A stretch of 6,892 nt of DNA from Acinetobacter sp. (GTDB lineage: Bacteria; Pseudomonadota; Gammaproteobacteria; Pseudomonadales; Moraxellaceae). The notes beneath the pieces are model-generated. The model was not told the origin of the DNA. It made no database searches and saw nothing but the letters and a program-made list of their open reading frames with translations. This document shows positions 1 to 6,313 of the stretch, piece after piece. Location: the NCBI GenBank assembly GCA_030152675.1, contig JASLIY010000063.1, forward strand, positions 1-6,892. Direction: 5' to 3'. The first letter of the stretch is position 1. Every line of letters starts with the position of its first letter. Position numbers and translations under genes: made by a program.

Positions 1-54
1 TTTATCTACAAAGACGATGACGAACAGTCCGCCTCCTCCAAAGACGAGGGCTGA
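1..54 (+). CDS. C-terminal end of an unidentified protein (partial)
   Basis: Frame 1 is open from the first base to a TGA at 52-54 and encodes a 17-residue tail, FIYKDDDEQSASSKDEG. The tail is highly charged and hydrophilic, with acidic, lysine and serine residues, which suits a disordered cytoplasmic C-terminus. No domain or motif survives, so no family can be named. That it is a real gene end is an inference: the frame is too short to prove coding, but it lies on the same strand as the following genes and is followed by a non-coding gap of about 170 bases. No T-rich hairpin terminator is visible just after the stop. Confidence 0.5.
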   Translation, partial: FIYKDDDEQSASSKDEG

Positions 55-186
55 GCGCACAGCGCATGGACGAACATCAAACTCATTTCAAAAGATAAAT
101 AGGGCGCTGACGAGCTGATACCGTCGGTGCCACAGCTTTGATTTCACTCGGCAGATGCCATAAAGCCTACAACTGCATCGGCTCAG

Positions 187-206
187 TATATTTTTCAATT
201 ATTGAA
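187..206 (+). promoter_or_regulatory. Candidate niaP -10 box with overlapping perfect dyad
   Basis: TATATT at 187-192 matches the sigma70 -10 consensus at 5 of 6 bases, but no good -35 lies 16-18 bases upstream. Immediately after it, TTCAAT at 194-199 and ATTGAA at 201-206 form a perfect inverted repeat around a single T at 200. A transcript from this -10 would start near base 199, inside the dyad, where repressor operators often sit. The dyad is read directly; the promoter and operator roles are inference. The rest of the 55-226 gap holds only weak short repeats, such as AGCTG at 113-117 with CAGCT at 133-137. Confidence 0.35.
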
Positions 207-226
207 TCATTGGGGCAGCTCGCACT

Positions 227-1546
227 ATGGATTTAATCTCACGTATACAAAACTTACCGATTGGGCGCTTTCATTACAGCCTCCTGTTGTTGATTGGCTT
301 TGGTTGGATGTTCGATGCCATGGACACGGGTTTGATCGCATTTATCCTGACCAAAATGGCCGAAGACTGGCAGATGAGCGCTGCTGAAAAAGGCTGGGTG
401 GTTTCGATCGGCTTTATCGGCATGGCTTTGGGCGCGGTTTGCGCGGGTGGCTTGGCGGATCGTATCGGGCGCAAAACTGTATTCGCGCTGACCATGGCGA
501 TCTATAGTATCGCTACGGCACTGTGTGCGATTGCACCGAATCTGACGTATTTATTGATCTTTCGCTTTATCGTCGGCTTTGGTTTGGGGGGACAGTTACC
601 TGTGGCCGTGACCCTGATGAGTGAGTATATTCCGGCGCAGGTGCGGGGTCGCTTTATCGTGCTACTGGAAAGTTTCTGGGGCCTGGGCTGGTTGGTGGCG
701 GCATTACTGGCCTATTTTGTGATTCCCTCGTTTGGTTGGCAGATGGCCTTTGTGATCGGTGGATTGCCGGTGTTGTATGTTGTTTTGGTGCTGGCCAAAG
801 TTCCCGAATCCATTCCCTATCTGATCAACCGTGGCCGTATCGACGAAGCCCATCGTTTGGTGCAGAAGATCGAGCGCCAATGCGGTGTTAAGGTGGTGCA
901 AGAGCTGGTGGTCAAGCCAGTGTCGGCACAGCAAACCGTATCCTTTGTGCAGCTTTGGTCTGGGCCATTGGCACGCCGTAGTCTGATGCTGTGGTTGATC
1001 TGGTTTGGGATCGTGTATTCCTACTATGGCATTTTTACCTGGTTGCCAAGCTTGTTGGTCAAGCAGGGGTATACCATGGTGCAGTCCTTCGAATATGTGT
1101 TGATGATGATCTTGGCGCAGTTACCGGGCTATGTCGCTGCTGCGTGGTTGGTGGAGAAACTTGGCCGTAAGCCCACCTTGGCTGGCTTTATCGCCATGTG
1201 TGCGGTCTCGGCTTATTTCTTTGGGCAAGCCGACAGCATGGGCATGATTATGCTGTGGGGCTGTTTATTGTCGTTCTTCAATTTGGGGGCATGGGGCGTC
1301 CTTTATACCTATACGCCAGAGCTTTACCCAGCCAATGTGCGTGCCTTTGGTTCGGGCTGGGCCTCAGCAATCGGTCGTTTGGGCGGGATTGCTGCGCCAT
1401 TTGTGGTCACACAGATGATGGTGATGCCCAATGCGTTTAGCCATATTTTTATGATGTTTGCAGCAGTATTGCTCGGTGTGGCATTGATCATTGTGGTCTT
1501 GGGCGAAGAAACCAAAGGTAAAACTTTAGAATCGATTGGCTTATAA
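227..1546 (+). CDS. niaP: NiaP-type MFS transporter, predicted niacin importer
   Basis: A complete 439-residue major facilitator superfamily protein of the inner membrane, predicted to import nicotinate or nicotinamide for NAD salvage. It shows the usual 12-helix layout: about six hydrophobic segments in residues 18-190, a hydrophilic central loop at about 191-249, and six more to about 425. Visible landmarks are WMFDAMDTG (27-35) in helix 1, the MFS motif-A loop GGLADRIGRK (74-83), the sugar-porter-like stretch PVAVTLMSE to VRGR (125-142), LLESFWGLGW (146-155), SYYGIFTWLP (265-274), a second-half motif-A relic EKLGRKP (310-316) and SFFNLGAWGVLY (349-360). From memory, these closely match Bacillus subtilis NaiP/NiaP, including the LLESFW, FSYYG, QSFEYVL and FFNLGAWGVLY blocks, so the assignment is firmer than a generic MFS call, although aromatic-acid/sugar-porter relatives are not fully excluded. 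The start is fixed by an in-frame TGA at 203-205 with no other ATG between. The ribosome site is weak (GGGG at 212-215). No NAD biosynthesis gene or recognisable regulator site adjoins it. Confidence 0.85.
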   Translation: MDLISRIQNLPIGRFHYSLLLLIGFGWMFDAMDTGLIAFILTKMAEDWQMSAAEKGWVVSIGFIGMALGAVCAGGLADRIGRKTVFALTMAIYSIATALCAIAPNLTYLLIFRFIVGFGLGGQLPVAVTLMSEYIPAQVRGRFIVLLESFWGLGWLVAALLAYFVIPSFGWQMAFVIGGLPVLYVVLVLAKVPESIPYLINRGRIDEAHRLVQKIERQCGVKVVQELVVKPVSAQQTVSFVQLWSGPLARRSLMLWLIWFGIVYSYYGIFTWLPSLLVKQGYTMVQSFEYVLMMILAQLPGYVAAAWLVEKLGRKPTLAGFIAMCAVSAYFFGQADSMGMIMLWGCLLSFFNLGAWGVLYTYTPELYPANVRAFGSGWASAIGRLGGIAAPFVVTQMMVMPNAFSHIFMMFAAVLLGVALIIVVLGEETKGKTLESIGL

Positions 1547-1727
1547 GCTGATTGGCGTGCTCAGGATGATGTGGTCCATGTCGGCTTTAAAACACAGAAA
1601 AACGGATAGTTTTAGCCCATAAGACAGTATTTGTCGCACTGAATTTTCCACAGCCCTTGTATCCAAAGGGGCTGAGACTTAGCATAACCACTTAACAATA
1701 AATGTTTGATTAGGAATACAGCTTGTT
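1547..1727 (+). promoter_or_regulatory. parC leader region: weak hairpins and a candidate promoter
   Basis: This gap has no convincing ORF. GGCT/AGCC (1583-1586 with 1614-1617) plus AAAAC/GTTTT (1589-1593 with 1609-1613) form a bulged hairpin after niaP, but no T-run follows, so it is at best a weak terminator. CAGCCC (1651-1656) pairs with GGGCTG (1669-1674) in a GC-rich hairpin, also without a T-run. A possible sigma70 promoter is TTGTAT (1657-1662), a 17-base spacer, then TAGCAT (1680-1685), matching consensus at 3/6 and 4/6. It overlaps the second hairpin. TAGGAA at 1711-1716 is the likely parC ribosome site, 11 bases from the ATG. The roles are inferred. Confidence 0.35.
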
Positions 1728-3953
1728 ATGACCATCCTTGCGAATCAAGCGACAGAAAATCGTTCCGTAGCCGAATTTACTGAGCTAGCGTATCTCAACT
1801 ATGCCATGTACGTGATTATGGATCGTGCATTGCCGCATATCAGTGATGGCTTAAAACCGGTACAGCGCCGGATCATTTTTGCGATGAGCGAGTTGGGATT
1901 AAAACCAAGTGCAAAGCCAAAAAAATCAGCGCGTACGGTCGGTGACGTACTGGGTAAATACCATCCGCACGGCGACTCCGCCTGTTATGAAGCGATGGTG
2001 TTGATGGCGCAGCCGTTTAGTTATCGCTATCCCTTTGTCGAGGGACAGGGCAACTGGGGTTCACCGGATGATCCGAAGTCCTTTGCCGCGATGCGTTATA
2101 CCGAAGCGAAACTGTCACCGTATAGTGACTTGTTGCTGACCGAGTTGGGACAGGGCACTTGTGATTGGCAAGACAACTTTGATGGCTCTTTACAAGAACC
2201 GGTGACTTTACCGGCACGTGTACCTAATATTTTACTCAATGGCACCACGGGGATCGCCGTAGGGATGGCCACGGATATTCCACCGCATAATTTACGTGAA
2301 GTGGTCAAAGGCACCATTGCCTTGATTCGCAACCCCAACCTCAGTGATGAGAAAGTCGCAGAGTATATCCCTGCACCTGACTCAGCGACCCGTGCTGAGA
2401 TTATTACCCCGCCTGAGGAGATGTTAAAGATCCAGACCACAGGGCGTGGTAGTTATCGCATGCGTGCGGTTTATCGCGTTGAAAAGAATGAAATCATCAT
2501 CACCGAGTTGCCTTATCAAGTCTCAGGTTCCAAGGTCGTGACTCAAATCGCTGATCAGATGTTGGCGAAGAAATTGCCGATGGTGACGGATATTCGAGAT
2601 GAATCGGATCATCGCAATCCGACCCGTTTGGTGATTGTGCTGCGCTCCAATCGTATCGATGCAGACACGGTGATGAGCCATTTATTTGCCAGCACGGATT
2701 TGGAATCGAGCTACCGCGTCAACTTGAACATGATCGGTGCCGATGGCCGCCCACAGGTCAAATCGATCCGTCGTATCTTGTTGGAATGGATTGAGATTCG
2801 TAAAAACACCGTAACGCGTCGTTTGCAATATCACCTGAATCGAATCGAAAAACGCTTACATATCTTGGCAGGTTTATTGATTGCCTATCTAGATATCGAT
2901 ACCGTGATTCGGATCATTCGTGAGGAAGATCAGCCCAAAGCGGTATTGATGTCGCATTTTAATATCGACAGTATTCAGGCAGAAGCGATTTTAGAACTCA
3001 AACTCAGACACTTGGCCAAGCTTGAAGAAGTTGAAATTCGCCGTGAACAAGAAGAACTTGAAGCGCGTGCTGCAGTGATCCGTGAACAGTTGGCCAATCC
3101 AGATTCATTAAAAAACTTGATCATTTCTGAGTTAAAAGACGATGCGAAAAAGTTCGGTGATGATCGTCGTTCGCCAATCGTGCAACGTGCCGAAGCCACG
3201 GCGATTAAAGAACAAGACTTAATGCCTGCTGAGCTGGTGACGGTGGTGTTGTCCGAAGCCGGTTGGATTCGTTCAGCCAAAGGACATGAGGTCGATCCAA
3301 GCAACTTAAACTATCGTGCGGGCGATCAGTACCTCAGTCATGCTCAAGGCAAGTCCAATCAGAAAGTCTATATCCTCGATGAGACCGGGCGCAGTTATGC
3401 CTTGCCGATTAACAACTTGCCATCAGCGCGTGGTCTCGGTGAGCCCTTGAGTTCTAAACTCTCGCCAGCCAATGGGGTCAGTTTTATTCAATTATTGATC
3501 GCAGAGGATGAGGCAGAAGTCTTGGCCTTGAGTTCGGCGGGTTATGGTTTTAAGGCGCAAACAAAGTCACTAGATACCAATGCCAAAGCCGGTAAAGCGT
3601 TCTTAAATCTCCCAGAAAATGCACATGCATTGCCACTATCTGTGGCCCACGATGCAACGCATGTGGCACTTTTAAGTTCGGCAGGGCGTTTGCTGATCTT
3701 AGATTTGGCAGAATTACCAGTCTTAAGCAAAGGTAAAGGTAATAAACTGATACAACTTGAGCCGCAAGATCAGTTACTGTTCATGTTAACCTTCAATCTT
3801 GATCAAACAATTCAAGTGCTTGCAGGGCAGCAAAGATTAAAATTAAAAGGTGATGACTTGCAAAAATATCTCGGAAAACGTGCGAGTAAAGGGCAGTTAT
3901 TACCAAGAGGATATCAAAAAGCCAGTAGACTGCTCATTCATTCTTTAAACTAG
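1728..3953 (+). CDS. parC: DNA topoisomerase IV subunit A
   Basis: A complete 741-residue ParC, the DNA-cleaving subunit of topoisomerase IV. With ParE it forms the A2B2 enzyme that decatenates daughter chromosomes and relaxes supercoils, and it is a fluoroquinolone target. The winged-helix/tower breakage domain starts at [17 protein letters not shown] (14-30). [18 protein letters not shown] (66-83) leads into the quinolone pocket, and the catalytic dyad is R123-Y124 in [10 protein letters not shown] (120-129). Coiled-coil arms lie at about 350-470 ([26 protein letters not shown]), followed by the C-terminal beta-pinwheel from about 500. The pinwheel lacks a canonical GyrA box (QRRGGKG), and this with the length (E. 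coli ParC is 752) separates it from GyrA, which is much longer. S84 and E88, equivalent to E. coli S80 and E84, are wild type. An in-frame TGA at 1707-1709 leaves ATG 1728 as the only good start. parE is not adjacent. GC falls from about 57% near 2041-2100 to about 37% at 3781-3960 in hand counts. Confidence 0.97.
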   Translation: MTILANQATENRSVAEFTELAYLNYAMYVIMDRALPHISDGLKPVQRRIIFAMSELGLKPSAKPKKSARTVGDVLGKYHPHGDSACYEAMVLMAQPFSYRYPFVEGQGNWGSPDDPKSFAAMRYTEAKLSPYSDLLLTELGQGTCDWQDNFDGSLQEPVTLPARVPNILLNGTTGIAVGMATDIPPHNLREVVKGTIALIRNPNLSDEKVAEYIPAPDSATRAEIITPPEEMLKIQTTGRGSYRMRAVYRVEKNEIIITELPYQVSGSKVVTQIADQMLAKKLPMVTDIRDESDHRNPTRLVIVLRSNRIDADTVMSHLFASTDLESSYRVNLNMIGADGRPQVKSIRRILLEWIEIRKNTVTRRLQYHLNRIEKRLHILAGLLIAYLDIDTVIRIIREEDQPKAVLMSHFNIDSIQAEAILELKLRHLAKLEEVEIRREQEELEARAAVIREQLANPDSLKNLIISELKDDAKKFGDDRRSPIVQRAEATAIKEQDLMPAELVTVVLSEAGWIRSAKGHEVDPSNLNYRAGDQYLSHAQGKSNQKVYILDETGRSYALPINNLPSARGLGEPLSSKLSPANGVSFIQLLIAEDEAEVLALSSAGYGFKAQTKSLDTNAKAGKAFLNLPENAHALPLSVAHDATHVALLSSAGRLLILDLAELPVLSKGKGNKLIQLEPQDQLLFMLTFNLDQTIQVLAGQQRLKLKGDDLQKYLGKRASKGQLLPRGYQKASRLLIHSLN

Positions 3954-3980
3954 CGTCTAGTGTGCAAAATAAGATATAAG

Positions 3981-4014
3981 CAATTAAGTATTCATTAAAA
4001 TGGATATTTAATTG
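3981..4014 (+). other. 15-bp AT-rich stem-loop between parC and fadD
   Basis: The arm CAATTAAGTATTCAT (3981-3995) pairs continuously with 4000-4014, leaving a four-base TAAA loop (3996-3999). Thirteen pairs are Watson-Crick and two are G-T (3988 with 4007; 3992 with 4003). In a + strand RNA these two are tolerated G-U wobbles; in a - strand RNA they would be A-C mismatches, so folding favours + strand transcripts. TGTGC (3961-3965) and GCACA (4016-4020) could add an outer helix across a 15-base internal loop. No T-run follows, so it is not a standard terminator. It could stabilise the parC mRNA end, act in a fadD leader, or be a DNA operator. Confidence 0.5.
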
Positions 4015-4033
4015 AGCACAAAGAAGCCAAAAA

Positions 4034-4069
4034 AGTATGCTTGATACTGAAAAAAAAGCTTAAAACTAA
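4034..4069 (+). promoter_or_regulatory. fadD leader: small hairpin and weak candidate promoter
   Basis: AGTAT (4034-4038) and ATACT (4044-4048) form a 5-bp hairpin around GCTTG. TTGATA at 4041-4046 resembles a -35 box (TTGACA), but the best nearby -10 candidates around 4061-4069 (such as TAAAAC) are poorly matched and spaced at 14-15 bases. The real fadD start point could therefore lie elsewhere in the AT-rich gap, including near the 3981-4014 stem-loop. I see no match to the E. coli FadR or Pseudomonas PsrA operator consensus. The promoter call is tentative. Confidence 0.25.
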
Positions 4070-4096
4070 GGATTACTGATTGGAGATTGAGGCATT

Positions 4097-5770
4097 ATGG
4101 AAAAGATTTGGTTCGCTGAATACCAAAAAACTGGGATTCCTGAAACTGTAGAATTACCCGCTGAAAATACATCACTTGTGGATGTGCTTGAGCGAAATTT
4201 CCAGAAATTTGGTTCACGTGATGCTTTTATCTTCATGGATAAAGTGATGTCTTTCAGTGAACTCGAAGTTGAGAGTCGTAAATTTGCCGCTTACCTACAA
4301 AGTTTAGGTTTGGCAAAAGGCACACGCGTCGCCGTGATGATGCCGAACGTCCTACAATATCCAGTGGTGGCATTGGCCGTATTTCGTGCGGGCTTTGTTC
4401 TGGTCAACGTCAATCCTTTATACACTGCACGTGAGCTTGAGCATCAATTGAATGACTCGGGTGCTGAAGTGTTGGTGATTATTGAAAACTTTGCTTCGGT
4501 CTACCAATCGATTATCGGTAAAACACCTATTAAACATGTGGTGATTGCGACAGTTGGCGATATGTTGGGCATGCTTAAAGGCACATTGGTGAACTTTGTG
4601 CTACGTAAAGTACGTAAGCAAATTCCAGCATGGAATGTTCCTGGACATATCAGTTTTAATACTGCACTCAATAAAGTCAGCCCGACCAACTATAAACGTC
4701 CACAGCTGACGCTGAGTGACACGGCTTTGTTGCAATACACAGGCGGTACGACAGGTGTATCCAAAGGTGCGGAGCTGACACATCGTAACTTGGTGGCCAA
4801 CCTGATGCAGTGTGATGGCATCTTCCAAAGTAAATTTGGTAAAGGGGATGGCGACAAAGACGATCGAATCTTCTGTGCCTTACCGCTGTATCATATTTTT
4901 GCCTTTATGGTGTGTGCCCTATACGGCATGTATAAAGGCCAAGCCAACGTGTTGATTCCAAATCCACGTGACTTGCCTGCGGTGATCAAAGAGCTCCGTA
5001 AGTATCAGCCAAACTTCTTCCCTGCGGTGAATACCTTGTTTAATGCCTTGGTGCATAACGAAGAATTTAAACAGCTTGACCACAGTCGTCTTAAGATTGC
5101 GATGGGCGGTGGTATGGCGGTATTGCAGTCTACAGCTGAAGCGTGGAAGAAGATTACTGGCAGCATCATCATTGAAGGTTATGGTTTATCTGAGACTTCA
5201 CCGGTTGCAACGGCAAATCCACCAGCCACCAGTGAGTTTAGTGGCACCATTGGTGTGCCATTACCATTGACCGACGTGGCGATCTTGGACGATGACGGCA
5301 ATCATATGCCGGTCGGCGAACAAGGTGAGATCAGTATTCGTGGCCCACAGGTCATGAAAGGCTATTGGAACCGTCCGGATGAAACTGCAAAAGTCATGAC
5401 CAGCGATGGATTCTTCCGTACCGGTGACATTGGTATCATGAACGAGCGCGGTTATACCAAAATCGTAGATCGTAAAAAAGACATGATCTTGGTGTCTGGC
5501 TTTAACGTTTATCCTTCTGAAATCGAAGAAGTGGTGGCGACTCATCCTAAAGTCTTGGAAGTGGCTGCGATTGGCGTTGCAGATGAGAAATCAGGCGAAG
5601 TGCCGAAACTATTCGTGGTGAAAAAAGATCCGTCTTTGACCACTGAAGAAATCCTTGCCTTTGCCAAAGAGAACCTCACTGGCTATAAACGTCCACGTTA
5701 TGTTGAGTTTATGGATGAATTACCGAAGTCTAACGTCGGTAAAATCCTGCGTAAAGATCTACGTAAGTAA
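4097..5770 (+). CDS. fadD: Long-chain-fatty-acid--CoA ligase (acyl-CoA synthetase)
   Basis: A complete 557-residue AMP-forming acyl-CoA synthetase (E. coli FadD is 561). It activates fatty acids with ATP to acyl-AMP, then transfers them to CoA, releasing AMP and pyrophosphate. This primes beta-oxidation and phospholipid use, acting in the cytosol at the inner membrane. The adenylate-forming motifs occur in order: P-loop YTGGTTGVSKGAELTH (214-229), LPLYHIFA (262-269), AMGGGMAV (335-342), EGYGLSETSP (360-369), TGD (442-444), the acyl-CoA synthetase signature around DRKKDMILVSGFNVYP (458-473), and NVGKILRK (546-553) with the probable catalytic lysine K549. No signal peptide is present. An in-frame TGA at 4088-4090 fixes ATG 4097. 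Two ribosome-site candidates compete: TGGAGA (4081-4086, 10 bases away) and TTGAGG (4087-4092, only 4 bases away). A strong terminator follows within 11 bases, so it probably ends its own transcript. Medium-chain or other acyl substrates are possible, but the FadD subfamily fits best. Confidence 0.93.
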   Translation: MEKIWFAEYQKTGIPETVELPAENTSLVDVLERNFQKFGSRDAFIFMDKVMSFSELEVESRKFAAYLQSLGLAKGTRVAVMMPNVLQYPVVALAVFRAGFVLVNVNPLYTARELEHQLNDSGAEVLVIIENFASVYQSIIGKTPIKHVVIATVGDMLGMLKGTLVNFVLRKVRKQIPAWNVPGHISFNTALNKVSPTNYKRPQLTLSDTALLQYTGGTTGVSKGAELTHRNLVANLMQCDGIFQSKFGKGDGDKDDRIFCALPLYHIFAFMVCALYGMYKGQANVLIPNPRDLPAVIKELRKYQPNFFPAVNTLFNALVHNEEFKQLDHSRLKIAMGGGMAVLQSTAEAWKKITGSIIIEGYGLSETSPVATANPPATSEFSGTIGVPLPLTDVAILDDDGNHMPVGEQGEISIRGPQVMKGYWNRPDETAKVMTSDGFFRTGDIGIMNERGYTKIVDRKKDMILVSGFNVYPSEIEEVVATHPKVLEVAAIGVADEKSGEVPKLFVVKKDPSLTTEEILAFAKENLTGYKRPRYVEFMDELPKSNVGKILRKDLRK

Positions 5771-5780
5771 TTCAAGCCCA

Positions 5781-5811
5781 ATAAAAAAGCGCCGATCTGG
5801 CGCTTTTTTAT
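5781..5811. terminator. Bidirectional intrinsic terminator between fadD and the convergent gene
   Basis: A perfect 13-bp stem, ATAAAAAAGCGCC (5781-5793) with GGCGCTTTTTTAT (5799-5811), surrounds the loop GATCT. The GC core GCGCC/GGCGC is flanked by six A on one side and six T on the other, so each strand presents a GC hairpin followed by a U-run. It begins 11 bases after the fadD stop and ends 2 bases before the stop of the - strand gene, so one element can end both convergent transcripts. Confidence 0.93.
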
Positions 5812-5813
5812 GG

Positions 5814-6209
5814 TCACTTTTTGTTGCTTGATTTCATCAACCAGTGATCGATATAGGGACGGCAAATCCCCAAGATTCCGGTAAAGGTCAGCATGGTTCC
5901 GAGGTGTCGTCCTACTGCAGACGGTGGCAAGTGACCTTGATAGCTGAAATAAATATCCGCCAAGCTATAGGCCGCTACAATGGCCAACCATAAGGCCAAA
6001 TTCATACGGCGAATGCCCACTGCATAGAAGGCGATGACCAAGACCACAAAGGTCCCCAAGGTGGATTGCCAGTTCATATTGGCGCAAATCACGCTGATTA
6101 AGAATGCCACGACCGGCAAGACAACCTTCAGCACACGATCGACACGCTTTTGATGCAGCTGTTGTTGTGCCAGCACATCGAACATCTGTTGTTGATCTGG
6201 ATTGATCAT
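5814..6209 (-). CDS. Small four-helix membrane protein of unknown function
   Basis: A complete 131-residue protein that I cannot assign to a named family. The N-terminal 26 residues are polar and glutamine-rich (PDQQQMFDVLAQQQLHQKR) and may form a short amphipathic or coiled segment. Four hydrophobic stretches follow at about 27-44, 49-65, 70-87 and 102-117, then a basic tail (MKSSNKK). The positive-inside pattern (KR before helix 1, RR at 67-68 after helix 2, R117 and the lysine tail after helix 4) suggests both ends are cytoplasmic. No catalytic motif or signal-peptide cleavage site is evident. The start is well supported: GGAG (complement of 6215-6218) lies 5 bases before the ATG, and an in-frame TAA sits at 6222-6224. 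It converges on fadD, sharing its terminator, and diverges from the MAPEG gene across a 104-base gap. Length, initiation site and terminator make it a credible gene. A role in membrane lipid or envelope biology would be only a guess from its neighbours. Confidence 0.8.
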   Translation of the reverse strand: MINPDQQQMFDVLAQQQLHQKRVDRVLKVVLPVVAFLISVICANMNWQSTLGTFVVLVIAFYAVGIRRMNLALWLAIVAAYSLADIYFSYQGHLPPSAVGRHLGTMLTFTGILGICRPYIDHWLMKSSNKK

Positions 6210-6254
6210 GACTGCTCCATTTTACAAATTACCAAATCTGAGTATTTAATGAAA

Positions 6255-6281
6255 TTTACTCCGTATACGCCATGTTATGAT
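6255..6281 (+). promoter_or_regulatory. Candidate extended -10 promoter for the MAPEG gene
   Basis: TATGAT at 6276-6281 matches the sigma70 -10 at 5 of 6 bases and is preceded by TG one base away (6273-6274), an extended -10. TTTACT (6255-6260) gives a 4/6 match to -35 with a short 15-base spacer, which an extended -10 can tolerate. The spacer holds the perfect 8-base palindrome CGTATACG (6262-6269). The predicted start near 6288 gives a leader of about 25 bases. For the divergent - strand gene only weak boxes are visible (TTCATT, 16 bases, TAATTT, reading leftward), so its promoter is undefined. Confidence 0.5.
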
Positions 6282-6313
6282 AGCCGACTTAGAGATCTGA
6301 TGAGAATAACTTC

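Noticed and set aside
7..24. The partial protein tail contains YKDDDE, resembling the FLAG epitope (DYKDDDDK), which might suggest an engineered tag.
   Set aside because: It differs at several positions (IYKDDDEQ), continues into an unrelated natural-looking tail, and no vector sequence is present. It is a chance resemblance.
202..387. A 61-codon + strand reading frame overlapping the start of niaP.
   Set aside because: It begins at a TTG and runs out of frame inside niaP. The protein is low in recognisable features and niaP fully explains the region.
1198..1440. An 80-codon + strand frame within niaP.
   Set aside because: It lies wholly inside conserved niaP sequence and looks like a frame-shifted shadow of it.
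1583..1617. Bulged hairpin GGCT..AAAAC with GTTTT..AGCC as a niaP terminator.
   Set aside because: A two-base bulge, a 15-base loop and no following T-run make it unconvincing as an intrinsic terminator. It is mentioned only in the leader description.
2096..2440. A 114-codon - strand frame opposite parC.
   Set aside because: It lies entirely opposite a highly conserved part of parC and has no ribosome site or family resemblance. It is an antisense shadow.
5261..5545. A 94-codon - strand frame opposite fadD.
   Set aside because: It is antisense to conserved adenylation motifs of fadD, so the open frame follows from codon bias.
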